Source of the DNA: Pisolithus tinctorius
Lineage: Eukaryota > Basidiomycota > Agaricomycetes > Boletales > Pisolithaceae
NCBI GenBank assembly: GCA_024663395.1
Contig: JANFAH010000059.1
Coordinates: 269,529 to 333,528, forward strand
DNA: 64,000 bases
Direction: 5' to 3'
Position 1 is the first letter of the stretch. Every line of letters begins with the position of its first letter. The notes beneath the pieces were generated by a model. It searched no databases. It saw only the letters and a program-made list of their open reading frames with translations, and was not told where the DNA came from. Positions 10,505-25,088 of this stretch are shown in pieces. Position numbers and translations under genes: made by a program.

Positions 10505-13500
10505 TCAAAGCGAATTTACGGGAGTGTCCTCGAAGCTCATAGTATCAAACCGCTTCACAGTCTGCACAACGTCAGAACCCTTTCTAGCAAATACGAGCTG
10601 GGCATTGTTCATATGAGCCACGGCTGTCAGAAAAGTGTAAATCCGAACGACTCACGAGGTATGGATTCTCAGTCGAACCGGTAGTGTCTGCCAGCACTAC
10701 GTTCTTTGAGACCTCTGTAACAACCGAGTCATTGTACTTGAACCAGTTGTCGGGCTTCTCCGGTAGATGTCTAGAGTAGAAGAAGTAATGCCCAAAGGAC
10801 GGTGACGAGCCACGGTGGATGAAGACCGAAGTGAGCTCATAAGGGAATGCCCTGTCGTCCTTCCATACTCCCTCCAATTCTTCTTTTAGCTTCACAATTT
10901 CGGCCTTAACTTCCGCAACTTCGCTGCTCAGTGTTGTTTGCTCGTCATTGAGCTGAGCCACCAGGGTACCGTTAAGTTGTGGAAGTTCGATACTTTGTTG
11001 CTTCGACAGGAAGTTTAGAGTATTCTCCAGTGGGGGTCCAAATGGCGCATGCTACAGAGTCTTAGTGGTCTTGCGACACGTCAGGTCCTACCGACCTACC
11101 TTGTCTTCCGTCAAGAGTCGAAGGCGTTCCCTATACGAATTAAGAGCTGTTTGTATGCTCTTTGACTTCGCCTTTTTCAGCGGGTCTGCAGTGTCTAGGA
11201 ACCGGTCCATGTAAATTGTCTCTCCAAATCTCACATATACTTGAGATTTGTATGGTTGTAGTGTTTCACGATTGAATTGCACTCGCTGCGACATAAATAT
11301 TGTTTTAGCACCCCAGAACAATATTTTACTCACCTGCAACTGGATTTGAAGCAGTGGTGGCAATTCAACCAGTGACACTTCCATCCTTGCTTTCGAGCCT
11401 TCAAACTCTACCGTGTCATCGAAGTAACTACTCAATCCATCGTAGATATCAATCCCACTATCGATGACGTTGACGGGTAGATGGGAGAACAAGTCTTGTT
11501 TCTCATGGACAGACAACCGGGACCGACGCTGATCTGGCAGCACGGAGATGCGTTGTCGCAGTTTTCCATAGAAAAGCCTACACGCTCCCGTTCAGATCAA
11601 CAAGTTCCGAACACAGATATGGGTAAAATACGACCTTTTGACAATGCTACCTTTGTCGTGTGCGTCGCTCATATCATCAAACTTGAGCAACGCAATCTCA
11701 ATCTGGAACATGCAATTGTCCATGCATTCAGCGACATCATGCTGCTTGCCTGCAAGGATCGAGAGATGAAAAACAGTCGAAAACCAACCACTACAATTAA
11801 ATGTAACTCACCGAAAAGCATAACCGATTCCGAATTCGCCGCAGGCTTCCTGGCTGGCAACGGAGGCTTCTTTGAAGTGTCCTCGGAGGCCTGCACGGCC
11901 TCCGTGCGGTCCGCTAAACTGAGGGTCACATCCTGGGAGCTCGAACTACTCGCCGAAGCAATGCGAGGGGACTTCGATCTTCGTGGGGACGGCGGATGTG
12001 ATACCATCACGTACCCGTTGTTCTCAGCGTCAAGCGCCAGTGTCCCCGCAACATCTTCGTCGATTTCCATGGGGACCCCTCGGTCTTCCCGGGGACGCTT
12101 CCCTAGAACAGAGTTGGGTGAATCTGACTTGACAAGCCGAGAGGGTGGGTCCTCTACGAGGGTTGCATCGGTATCATTCGAAGAATCCGTTCCCCCTTTG
12201 TCAACTTCGTCATCTTCCTCGTCCCGAGGCGTTACAAGTGCGAGTTTGGCAAGGTCCATTGTAGGAGTAACGGCAGCTGACTCGCAATACTCCAGTTGCC
12301 AGAAGAGGTCCGCAAGTTGACCAACGACTGCGCCATAAACTGAGATATCTTAAGATAGAACAAAATGAGATACCCACATTTCCTGGAACGCAGGATTTCT
12401 CGTCGAGTTATCAACCTTCCACCAACCCGATGCTTCTTGAGATCGTCATCAGAATACTTCTCGTCTTCCACAGACTTCACACTGGTAGTTGCCAATGGCG
12501 TGATGGCGTCACGCAATTCTTTGATGGTGTAGAAGTACTGCAGGTGGGGTCAGCGAGATGCTTAGAATCACGGTGGTTTCTAACCTGTAGTAAGGAATTC
12601 AAATAACAGGTATTGCCCAGCTGGTTCAACCCTCTGGGAAGATCAGCACGTGTTGGTGGTAGCATATCGCCCGCTGAAGAAAACGACATTGAGTCCGCAA
12701 TAGAGTTAATCAGGGGACATCACACACGATCCTGGCCAGTTTCTAAAAATTTTCGTATCCGATAACTATCTCGAGCTTCCGCGATGGTCGCCAACGCGTC
12801 TCTCATCCGATCAGACTGGTGGGGTTGTTCCTCCACCTGGTATCGTATGTCTTAGCCACTCCACTAATAGAAAATCGCTAATTCGTACTTACCCTCATCA
12901 TATACACTGTCATCAACATAGACTCGTCAGTCTCAGGAGGAACCTCCAAGATGGTGTAGGCACGGTTGGGATCCATAGCATTCTTCGACGAATCTTCCCA
13001 CATCTTTCTGAGTTTTGTGCTACCCCGCGATTCTGCAACAACTCTGAAGGCCTCATTGGCATCCCTCTGGCGTTGAATTCCATTCTTAGCGTCTCTCCAG
13101 GCTCTCCGAACACAGTCTTTCCAAGCCTCAGCAATGAAATCGTCATCGACGTCGGCATCCAACTCCACACGGAGTGGACCGTCCTTTCCGAATCCTAAAA
13201 CGCCGACGGCATTCCTAAGATCATCTTCAGTATACCGATTTCTTGAGCGTTCTTCGAAAACTAAATTTTGGACATCTTGTGGGGGAATTTCTCCAAATTC
13301 TTGCATGGCTTGCACGACGGTGAAAAACTGGGAAAAGTATAATGGCGTTTGAGCAGGGTCACATCTGCATTGTGCCATATATGCGAACATCAGCAGCTCT
13401 GATGGTAGGGAAAATAAAAATCAGCTTCGTGGTATGATCCTGTTTGTTTACCTGGCGTATATGTAGTCGGCGTCATGCCAAGCCCCCTTAATGCACGTTG

Positions 13501-15433
13501 GACAGGCTCGAACTCAAGCATCGTTGATAGTGACGACAATCGGGGAACTGTGACAAACATATGAGGATACTACTTCAATGACGAGAATAGAACGCACTTT
13601 GATTTGGGTGTGCTCCAATGCCCATTTGGTACATCTCACGGGCTGGATCCGTCTTTACCCACAGACGCTGAAAAGTGTAGTTCTTAAGCATGTTGGCTAT
13701 TGTACGTCAGTCTCAACAGATAATGCGATGAGTAAAAGGACCTGCCATGGCGGTTTCTGTATTCCAGTAGCCACGCACTGGTCTCTACCCAGAACCTCAG
13801 AAGCTTCCTACGGCTGTCTTTACCCTGAAGCGTGGTGGGATCGGTGTTGGGAGGCATCATGGTCTCATCCTTGGCACCCGTTTGCGTATTCTCATTTTCG
13901 GTGAGCACAAAGCCTAGGCGCTCAAATATGTGACGACTGGATCATTGGTCAACCGGGTCATGCTGAATGCACAAGAGGAATATCCTCACACAGTGGACGT
14001 CCACCCGATTTTCTGTTGGAAAACCCTCCGATGTACCGGTAAGGATCGATTTTCGCCCTTCCATAACTTGTTCTCGACGATGCTAAAGTAACGCTTAAGT
14101 AAAGCCAGCCAAGTGGAGCATATATAACTCACAGAAGAAAAGTCTCCAATGCCGAGACAACCGACTCCTCCCTGTTTTTGTTTGGAGGTGGGTTATCCCA
14201 CCTATCACGTGTACATTCCTCCAAAAACTTCATTGGTATGACACCGGGGATCACGTCAGAAACGACGCAATACACCGAGCATTGACAGCAGACATAAAGA
14301 TCGAGCAAATCTCCCTCCTCTTCTTCCTCATCCTCGACCACGGCGTCTTCCCGCATTTTGTCGACGGAGAATTCCGCAAGATTCAACGATGTTATCTTGC
14401 GTCTCCTCTCTTTCTTCAGATCAGCTTGCTCCCATCCCGCCCGACGGAATGCGGGATCGAGCTTGTGAGCATCTACAGCTTTTTCGTAATAGTGGAAGTG
14501 ATGGGTCTTGTTTGCGGGTCCGAAGGGTTGTTCAGCATCTCCCACGCAAGAGACAGTCCGTCTACGATGCGCGAGATCTGGGAGCGGGGCAAGTGGATCG
14601 GGGGCGAATGACTTTGCGAGGGGAGGCAGTATGGTAGATGACTTCCACTGTAATAGAACCCACCCATAATGTTTCCGGCAATAATAAACATTGGGATGCG
14701 GAACAGCATGAATAAGGTCATCCTTGGAGGGCGGTTCCAAATTAAAACCCGTATCGCCCCCATCTCTGGAAGTAGAAACATCCGGCCTGATATCCGGTGT
14801 GATCACGCTCACTGAATACAAGGAGTGTTCGGGGTTATGTAGCATCTCAGCGAGATATGGGGGAAGAACACCAGGACCCGGTCGTTTGCACCTTTCCCGT
14901 ACGGATACATCCCACCAATTTTCCTCCTCTTGTGGATCCCTGCCATCGATATCGACTAACTTGGAGGCTGAGACGGTATAACCTCCCGGGTCGTAGTGCT
15001 GCGCCCAGGTGGCACCAGAGTCCCAGGACGTGGATTGTGCATTCCATGCATCATCTTCCCATGCCTTCCCAGTACTCCAATCGCTACTCGTTCCGTTGGT
15101 CCACGAGTTAAAGGTGGTTTCCGCTGCAGGCAAGAGAGCTGGGACGGGATCCTCGATTATTGGTGCCTCCTCGACGAGTTGGGGCTCACGAAACGGGCTA
15201 TTGCCTGGAGCGCTATAGTCAGGAGGAGGAGTGCTGGGTCGAATGACCTTTGTATGAGATGATCCGAGATTTTTTGGACGAGATGGGAGAGGCGGAGGAG
15301 GGTTCTTCTGACCATAGAAATGACCCGGTGCGACCGTACCTAGCACGTTTGCACCACTACTGGCGGTTACGTTAGAGGACAGTGGTAGGGGTGTGGAACG
15401 ATGAGAAGTCTTGTTGGTATCATGGTTATCCAT
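10505..15433 (-). CDS. ubp2: Ubp2-type ubiquitin carboxyl-terminal hydrolase with RPT repeats
   Basis: A large USP-family deubiquitinase, about 1,200 residues over many exons. In yeast Ubp2 trims K63 chains with Rsp5 and Rup1. ATG 15433 opens a Pro/Ser-rich disordered region, followed by a Cys-containing region (YCRKHYGWVLL, YVCCQCSVYCVV). The block 13400-12878 holds RPT-type repeats (AYTILEVPPETDESMLM). The catalytic core comprises the Cys box GLNQLGNTCYLNSLLQYFY near 12620, a disordered insert (11820-12259), KQHDVAECMDNCMFQIE near 11730, and LPPLLQIQLQRVQFN. The His box PSFGHYFFYSRHLPEKPDNW lies near 10790. The last exon ends NPYLLVFARKG...TPVNSL with a stop at 10505. The upstream in-frame TTG at 15451 is not a start. 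Confidence 0.88.
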
Positions 15434-15728
15434 GCTGCGGGTAAAAGGCAAGGTCGTGGTTTGATCAAGGCAAAAAGAATGCGGACAGACTTTGATCCTT
15501 GCACAAATGACTGTCCTATGCCCAAGTTGACTCTACACCATCCAGCAGATGGCAAATCGCAATCCTGTTGCAAATGATAAGATTTCGGGGTAAACGACGA
15601 GCTGTCCTGTGCACTGCCAGAGAGGATGGGAGCGGCTGCACTGCAAGCAACGCGCGGACGCTTATGTAATCCCATCATGGTATCTAACCAACTTTGTCTA
15701 CGCGTATGTAGGTATCTAGTGAAGTGGC

Positions 15729-17069
15729 TCAGAACTTAAAGACCTACGGGGCAGGAGGTGTCAGTCGGAGGAATGCTGGTGGAGAGGTAAAGCCGACCTG
15801 GTCCTCGGTGTATCCAAGCTCTTTGAGGATGCCGCCGAGTTCTCCCTGTTCCCTGCCAGCTTTCTTACCCGCGATTGCAGCCACTTGCGGCGGCGGTCCT
15901 ACGACTCTATGTGAGCTTCGCTTTAGCTCATATGGAGGTCATCTTACCGCAAACAAATACTTTCATTTTCTCTCCCAGAGAAGCGGGTGCGATGTGCTGC
16001 TTGATCAGATCAACGTTGATATATCCGCTCGGACCTGCATTGGATAATTGGGAGACTTGCAGGTGCGACGCGCGTTAAAGGCTCACCTTTCCATTTTTCG
16101 GAAGGCTTGTCGAGGACATAAACAACGTCGAAGGTCTTGGGATACTTCTTCTTCATGGCGTCCAGCTCCTCGCGAAGCAGTATATCTGCCTCAGAGACAT
16201 TTGCAAAAAGCAACTTAAACTTAGTCTTGTTGTTCTTGTCTGCTAAGACGTGTTGTAGGACCTGGTACATCGGCGCACTACAGCATAGATCGGTCACTGG
16301 TCGCCGGAAGGATCAAGGTGGAGACCTTACATTCCTGTTCCGCCGGCAATGAGGCCAACCTCGTCAAATTCATTCACTACATCCCAGATGAGTCCACTAT
16401 CGGGAAGCAAATCCGAGGTAATCACTTTTCCATGGCCACTTCGGTGACGGTCCCTTGACGGCAAGCGTGTCACCTGGACTAAGGGAGTGGATATATTTTG
16501 ATACATTGCCCGTCTCATACTTCTTAATGAGGAACGAGAGTTCTCCTTCCAAGTCCGATGGCGAAATGGGAGTATAAGGTCGAGCCATGGGTTTCCCGTT
16601 TGCATCTTTCAGATCCTCGGCCTTAAGAAAAACACAGGAAGCAATCGGCAGCAGCGAGGCCTGCCCCTCGGGTAATTCGAAAACGAAGCTGGGTTGGTCC
16701 GACGTGTTACTGGACGCAAGGCAGGCGAGCGGGATAACTTACACGCTGGTATTATGGCTATAAGGTTCGACTCGCTTGAGCTTGATGTCGACGAACTTCT
16801 GAGGGTCGAGCGGGCTTGTCAAGACCTTCTTAGGCTTTTCCGACTCTGTCTTGCCAAAGGTCACGTAGCCATAGGCCCCCGCCGCAGCGAGGCCGGCACC
16901 GACGAGGTACAATGGAAGGTTAAAGTTTTTAGCGCCAGCTTCCGTTGAGTAGAGCCGGGTGGCAGCGGTCTATGTGCACGGGATCAGCCAACTCCGAAAA
17001 ATGGTGCGGAGGCAGACAGATTCATACCACTGAGCGTGCAACCCGAGAGGTAGCACGAATGAAGGACAT
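15729..17069 (-). CDS. mcr1: Mitochondrial NADH-cytochrome b5 reductase
   Basis: An FAD enzyme that passes electrons from NADH to cytochrome b5 or other acceptors at the mitochondrial outer membrane and intermembrane space. Exon 1 (17069..17028) gives a presequence MSFIRATSRVARSV, joined to TAATRLYSTEAGAKN and a membrane segment LPLYLVGAGLAAAGAYGYV. The FAD motif is RPYTPISPSDLEGE. The nucleotide-binding GLIAGGTGM is spliced to YQVLQHVL, followed by FANVSEADILLREEL and CGPPPQVAAIAG. Family proteins end VFKF. This end is recovered if a 54-nt intron 15797..15744 is removed, giving DQ-VFKF-stop at 15729. Without splicing, translation stops at 15744 with a different tail. Divergent from hog1. Confidence 0.9.
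15744..15797 (-). other. Last mcr1 intron with weak donor and in-frame TAG acceptor
   Basis: The donor GTCGGC is a poor match to the fungal GTRNGT consensus. A CTGAC branch-site-like motif precedes the CCGTAG acceptor. The intron is 54 nt, a multiple of three, and its TAG acceptor is itself the stop codon if the intron is kept. Splicing restores the conserved VFKF C-terminus. Confidence 0.7.
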
Positions 17070-17592
17070 CTTTCAAGCGTCTCACTCGTCGACTTTCTCA
17101 GCCTAAGCGATGAGAGAACACAGGTATGAGAAGGTGCAAATAATGTTTCGACCTTGTAAGCCTGAGAATCGGTCATTTGGCGGCGGTTACAGCCGTCAAT
17201 ACGGCGGGCCCCCGGCCCAGGTCTAACTCCACACCAGCAGGCATTTTCCAGCGTGTTCCACGGTGGCCAGGAAGAGACTGCCATGTGCTACCAACCAGGC
17301 ATACTCACGGGAGAGTCAGACTAGTAGTTGGGATACGTTTCTATTGTCAAAGTTGCAACCTCAGCGTAATAGTCAGACGCTATTTATTATCTGCGGAAGA
17401 CTTCCAGGGAAGGTCATCGGACCTCGGGCACTGCCGATTTCAGATGGCCCTCCCTGCTATTAGTAGTCGGTGATATAGGGCTATATAGTTTCCATATCTC
17501 AGCACCCTCGTCGACATCCTGCCATCGACCGAGGTGCACTTTCATATCAGATCTTAAAGGCCTCGCTGGTCTTCTGTCCAGTCACATCTGCA
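17070..17592. promoter_or_regulatory. Divergent promoter region of mcr1 and hog1
   Basis: 523 bp lie between the two divergent start codons. Short open frames on both strands have no motif. A minus-strand ATG near 17250 opens a short unconvincing frame and may be an upstream ORF or chance. I could not assign specific factor sites. Confidence 0.4.
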
Positions 17593-19377
<1,785 letters not shown>

Positions 19378-19830
19378 TCATACAATGGGTTTTCATCGTC
19401 TACGCCGGTTGTTTTCTCTCGACCTAGTGCGTCAACCGTCCATTACGGAACATACGCTAACGCATGTGCCGCTCAGGATTGTCTTGCGGAACTATGATCG
19501 TCTCGTGGCTCTCACTCACTTGAATGGTTTTACACTTCGTCTTTGCTCAAAGGACGCTTTCAATCAATATCGTACTCAGTGCTCATCTATCTCTTGTAGT
19601 CTTGCTTCCGATTTCTATCAAGTTCTTCAGCAATTTCAATACATGTATTGCTTCTAACCCGAATACACGATGGGATAGACACTATTAGTTGACGTTGTTG
19701 GGATGGGAACCATGTCTGTATATAGTTCAGATCATTACTTGGCAGGTCAACAGTGCTGAAGTGAAGTGTATGTTCCCGCTCGTCACTTTCACCCGTCCTC
19801 CGATCGCGCAAAGCGCAGCTTCCGCACGCC
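19378..19830. other. Intergenic between hog1 and the DNA methyltransferase
   Basis: This region holds the hog1 3' UTR and the dnmt promoter, both genes on the plus strand. Open frames here are shadows with no motif. No repeat was seen. Confidence 0.4.
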
Positions 19831-22800
19831 ATGTCTCGTCGTAGGCGTCCTACTGCCTTTGAAGTTACCTTCCGGGAGGAGGCAGCTTCGTTAGGAGAGT
19901 CTACTGGTACATCTGACGTAGATCGCAAGCGAGTTCGCGACGGCGATCCTGAAACGCGAGTGCGTTTCTGACGTATTATACCAACAATTTTTTTAATCTC
20001 CACTGCTTATCAGAGAGCAAAGCGCCGTAATCTCGACGGAACTCCGAGGCCCCGTACGTTGCATTCGACCACCGGGACCCGTGTTTCGTTCTGACGCAGA
20101 CCAGCACGAAAGTATGAGCCCAGGCCATACGAAAAACAAGAGGCTGCGGGTCTCAGGCTCCTTGGTGAAGAACAATACTTGATCAATCCAGATGACAGGC
20201 ATATCAGAATGCTCTCTCGCTTCGCGTTTTTCGACCCAAACCATGAGTTGGGGATGGTGTCGCTCGACGTGCTCGACGACTTGATTGAAAGACGAGGTGA
20301 ATCCGAAGTCGAAGTTGAAGGCGCGGGCTTCGCGGCTGCAAAGTTTGAAGTTGAAGACGAAGGTCAAGAGGATGACTTGGAAGGGGACGTCGACGAGTTG
20401 CAGTATATTCGTCTGACAACTGTGCGGCGCTTTGTTATCAACTACTTGTATGAGGACCGGTATGTTCGTGGCGCACATGGATTGTTCTCATAATAACAGC
20501 ACCTTGCAGTCCGGTTTATGTCGAAACCGATCATGCAATTTACGAACTATTTGAACCATCTAAGAAGTATCGACGCGAATATCGGTCATTCTACAAGCCT
20601 CAGCGAGTCATGCAACTCATCATTTCTTCCGCGTTCGAGGATCCCGACAGGGAGTTCGCTGAGTTTGTGCAGCACTTCACGTCACTGGAGGTCCTTGACC
20701 AGCCATTGGTGGAGCGAGACCTGTGGGATGTGGTGAGTTTGCGGGTCCGAGCATGTGGGGAGTGCGTCTAACCTATGCATAGGTCCCTAAATTAAAGCAG
20801 GTCCTGGAGACTATTTACTATGGTGATCGTGTTCGGGAAAGTCACACCGTTTCATACTTGCTGTCCAGGGATGCACCGAAGTTTCTAAAGATGGTTGATG
20901 TCACGAAACTTAGGAGGAGGTCCCCTCCAATTCCGGACATCGAGTACAAAGGCAATCTAGACCTTGCAACTCTTCGACCCGAAAATCAAGTGCCAACTCA
21001 TGTGACGCCCCGTATATCCCAGCTTGCACTTGGGTTATTTAGGGAAAGGTTACGAGTCGTTGGGCCTCAACCAGTAGCCGAGCCTGAGCCACCATATGCT
21101 GACTTGACGAAGAGGGTGAAAGGCTTCATAATACGAGTATCTATGCGTAGGCAGCTGGAATTCTCGCGGCAACAGCGCTTGAAGCCTCGTTCACGATATC
21201 TCAAATATCTAACAATTGACCGTTTGGATTACAACGTAAGGAACTGCCATCCTCTTTATGTGTCCTACCTATGAAGCCTCCCAGGTTGGGGATACTATAG
21301 TCTCTGTGGTTGGCGAGGACACCGACAGGCGTTCCATTCCTCCCGAACTTCCGCACCCTGATGATGTCTCACCGACAGACATCCTGGCGGACTATTTCTG
21401 GTGCAATTGCTTCGATGTTTCAACCTAACGACGACATTAATGTTCCCTGTAGGTTTGCTAGAATAGTGTGGCTCGATTACGAAGACGAATTGGTGCACGT
21501 TCAGTGGTTTGAACACAGCTCGAAGACTTGCATGGCACAACTCGGACATCCTCAGGAACTTTTCCTTACCAAACGCTGCGACAGTATTAACATGAGCTTC
21601 ATTATTGGGAAAGTCCAGGCACATTACATCGCCCCGGGGCAGACACTCGCCGAGGTGTTGCCACACGACTTCTTTTATAGGTATGCCAATAGTTATTCCC
21701 TTGCGTGGGCGCTAAATTCGCTTTCGAGGTATGAATGGGACGACCACCTTGGAACGTTCAAGAGTGCAAACATGGAAAAAATTACAGCTGCTCAAGAAAA
21801 CCATCCACCGGACTGTTGTCACGTATGTGATATTAAGAACAAACTCGATCAGGACCGGCTTGCACTCCCGATAGAGAACGGTGTAGCGTGGCATGCCCGA
21901 GAATATCACATCGACGACTTTGTCCTCATCAGGGCTGATGACGGGCCATGTCTTATTGGCCACATACGCGGCATCCTTCTTGAACCGGATTCAGATAATG
22001 AAGACGACAACAAGATCGTTGTAACGCTCCTCGGACGGGTAGACAAGGTGCATTGCCGGCCAGAGACCGTCCTGAAAGATGAGGCATGTGCATTGGGTTA
22101 TCTTCATCGGAATACCTAACTAAACATTCGTGAGCTCAGCGGCACTTGTTTTATACAGATGAGAGGGTGAGAATCGTTATATCTGACTTGGTTGGGATCT
22201 GTTTTGTGGTGGTCAGCAGCTCACTGCCCGAGATCGAGGATTGGAAAGCGGTTTCTCCGCTCCACTTCTATATCAAGTATAGACATCCTGTGCTTGATGT
22301 CAGGTCATGGGATGAGATGGAGGAGATGCTGCCGCAGCAGCTGGAGGTATGCCAGCGCTGCCTAGACCCAAATCTTGAAAACTTGAGGGATCTGGACGAT
22401 TACTTTAAGAAGGGGCCACGGTTACGTGCCTTTGATCCATTCGCAGGTGTCGGAGCATTCGCTCTGGCGATGGAAATGGAACAATGCTTTAAATTAACAC
22501 ATGCCATCGAAATTTCACCCAGCGCTGCTGAAACCCTTAAGTGTGTACACCATGGCTTCTCCAACCTTCATGTGGGCTTACATTGGTCCTCAGAAGGAAC
22601 GCATCGGCGGAGGTGAAGGTATATAATCAATGTAGCAATCGATTGCTTCGTCAAGCTATATTGTTGCACGGGGGAAAAGACCCCGACCCCCTAAGGGCAA
22701 TAAATGGTGATGCACTACCTGACCCTCCAATGCCAGGTGACATAGACTGTATTGTAACGGGGTTTCCTTGGTGGGCTTGTACATTGTCAACCGAATAATG

Positions 22801-24358
22801 GTCTTATGTAATAATCTTTCCAGCCAACCTCATTCGCAAATGAATATGTTCCAGAAAGCGGATGATCGCAAAAGCAATCTTATACTCAACATTTTGTCTT
22901 GGGTGGACTTCCTCAGACCACGATATTGCATTTTCGAGAACGTCAGAGGGTTTTTGACTTACAATCTGAAGGCACGACAAGATGGGCCGCATCGACTTAA
23001 AGGAGGCATTCCTATGGGTGGGTTTAAACTGCTCATACGAGCGCTCATTGATATGGAGTATGTACCGTTTAATATGCTCCTAACCCATGGTCTGAGCGCG
23101 GCGCACCACAGTTATCAAGTGCGTTTCAGCCTATTACAAGCGGGCCACTATGGAACTCCGCAAACACGAACAAGGTTTTTCTTGATTGCGGCGGATAGAA
23201 AACATGAATTGCCTGAGCTGCCGCAACCCACTCATGATTTCCCCGTGGTTGATAAGCTTGAAATAAAGCTCCCGGGCGGAAGATCGATAGAGCCTGTCAG
23301 AACGGTGCCAGGAATTGCACCTCACAGATTCGTCTCTACCCGTGATGCAATTAGTGATCTTCCTGTTTTTCATTGGTACGTGACTACGGCGCTCAACACT
23401 TGTGGATATAACCTCAGACGATTGCGAATGCAGGAAAAACCCGAAAACGAATTACACCAGGGAGCAAATGCGTAACCTTAAGCTCATTCGGTGCGACGAA
23501 AGCAAACCATGGTGTGGCTTGTCAGGACCAGATGTCGCTTATGAACATGAACCCCGAACTACCTTCCAGCTATGGTGCCAGAAGACGGCAACGACAGATC
23601 TCCAACACTACACTCGCACGTATGAACCGATAAAAGTCGAACGGTGCAGTAACTGAGCTGTTGCCCTACGTCCTCGACGCGCTAATGAGGTGACTCGCAG
23701 GGTCGTCACGATTCCCTTTGGTGACGATGCTGACTACCGGAGTGAGAAAAATGGTTAATCCTCTTATATTCACTATCAGCTGATGTACTACTAGCCTTGC
23801 GACCTGATCTTTGGGAATGGCAGTTCAATAACCCACTTTCTGCAACTGCCAGAGACGGCTTCCGGCCTGGTAAATATTCAGCTGCTGGAGAGCCCATGCA
23901 TAATGCTCACCTCTGACCGCTTCTTCGTCAGGGTATTATGGCCGCGTGCCGAAAGATGGATGGTTTCAAACAACTGTCACCAACGTTGACCCGACAGCCA
24001 AACAATGTCGCGTACTGCATCCATATGTGCGTGATTTGCGTATTGCCTTGAAGTTTGGTGCCAAACAAAGCCCATATGACAGTGTCGGCGCATTGTAACG
24101 GTCCGCGAACTCGCCCGCTCACAAGGATTTCCTGACTGTTTTGTCTTCTATGCAATTGATGATCGTGTTGTCACGGTAAGTAGGAAATCGGGGACCAAAG
24201 TTCTAGGTCGATTAACTAATAGTTCACTTTAGATGCATAGACAAATCGGAAACGCGGTGCCTTGGCCTCTCTCTATGGCTATTGCACGTGAATTTAGAAC
24301 AGTGCTACTCAAGAAATGGAAAGAAGGGACGGCTGAGGATGCGATGGAGATTGACTGA
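19831..24358 (+). CDS. dnmt1: DNMT1-type DNA (cytosine-5) methyltransferase with RFD-like and BAH regions
   Basis: A maintenance-type cytosine methyltransferase, about 1,150 residues over many exons. ATG 19831 gives a basic N-terminus MSRRRRPTAFEV. A replication-focus-like region follows (INPDDRHIRMLSRFAFFDP, RRFVINYLYEDRPVYVETD). Two BAH-like modules follow (GDTIVSVVGEDTD...WFARIVWLDYEDE, and REYHIDDFVLIRADDGPC). Catalytic motifs in order: I, AFDPFAGVGAF near 22430; IV, GFPCQPHSQ across intron 22771..22823; VI, FENVRGF; VIII, GHYGTPQTRTRFFLIAA; the target-recognition part; VRELARSQGFPD; and X, HRQIGNAVPWPL. All key catalytic residues are present. One intron (22084..22139) uses GC-AG ends. 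The stop is at 24358. Confidence 0.92.
22084..22139 (+). other. GC-AG intron in the DNA methyltransferase gene
   Basis: The exon ends GTCCTGAAAGATGAG and is followed by GCATGT; a branch-like CTAACTAAAC sits before the CTCAG acceptor. Removing these 56 nt gives LKDERHLFYTDERVRIV, the expected inter-BAH sequence. No GT donor gives this frame. Confidence 0.75.
22771..22823 (+). other. Intron splitting the catalytic Cys codon of the DNA methyltransferase
   Basis: The exon ends GGGTTTCCTTG and the next begins CCAACCTCATTCG, so the motif IV cysteine codon is TG|C. The donor is GTGGGC and the acceptor TTCCAG. Splicing gives GFPCQPHS. Retention gives a Trp in place of Cys and a nearby stop. Confidence 0.85.
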
Positions 24359-24469
24359 TGGAAATGGGGGGACTTACTTGATAGCTATGTCAAACTGGTA
24401 GCTCTGAGACTCGAAGAAGTACATTGGTGATGGTTATGAGCAATGCTAGTCGCGACGCTTGTGCGGTAG

Positions 24470-25088
24470 CTAGTCCTCCACTAGTTCATATCCCACACAG
24501 ATCACCTCTGAACAGCTCTGACATCCTACGAGGTGCCGCCCGGACTCTAGATCTTGTTCGACCATGCGATATTCGCCACCGCATCTGCACTCGTAAAACC
24601 ATTCTTGCTTTTCATCGTTAAAATCCTGTCCACGAGTGGTGACTTCAGTGAATTCCTCGAGCGAAACGAATTGCGCCGGCCGGGGCCCTCGCTCATGTGC
24701 ACCTTCGCGAGTGAGCAAGGCGTCGTACGTTCCACGTGAGGACGGATCGATCAAAGTCCTATATGCCTCCTTTATCAAGGCGATATCTACCGATGAATGG
24801 TCATCGTTAGATCGCGAAATGGTGTCCGGCACGCCTGCAAGATTGGGATTGGCTCGCTTGTCCGGATGTAATTGTATGAGGGTGCGGTGGTACGCATGTT
24901 TAATATCGCCTTGCGATGCATCTCGGGAGATGCCAAGTAAAGTGTAGTAGTCCAGTTCGGTAGAGTGAAAAGATGGTAGGGACAGATGGGATGAGATCTC
25001 GTTACTGATCGAGCTGGACCGTACGACTAGTACTGTCGAGGTTATGGCGATAGTCGTCAGGAACCCACAGCGGGTGTGCTTGTGTCAT
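24470..25088 (-). CDS. dph4: Diphthamide biosynthesis J-protein Dph4 (CSL zinc finger)
   Basis: A J-domain protein needed, with the Dph3-type CSL zinc protein, for diphthamide modification of eEF2. The J domain reads ELDYYTLLGISRDASQGDI, then LIQLHPDKRAN with the HPD motif, and AYRTLIDPSSRGTYDALL. The C-terminal CSL zinc finger keeps four cysteines (YECRCGGEY and VGCQSCSEVICVGYE). The stop is at 24470, about 110 bp from the convergent methyltransferase gene. The start is uncertain: I propose ATG 25088 (MTQAHPL) with a 64-nt intron (GTGGGT...ATCAG), because the J-domain frame itself has no upstream ATG before a stop. Confidence 0.82.

Noticed and set aside
11481..12320. 279-codon plus-strand open frame
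   Set aside because: It lies opposite ubp2 exons that carry clear USP motifs; its composition reflects the antisense of the acidic disordered insert.
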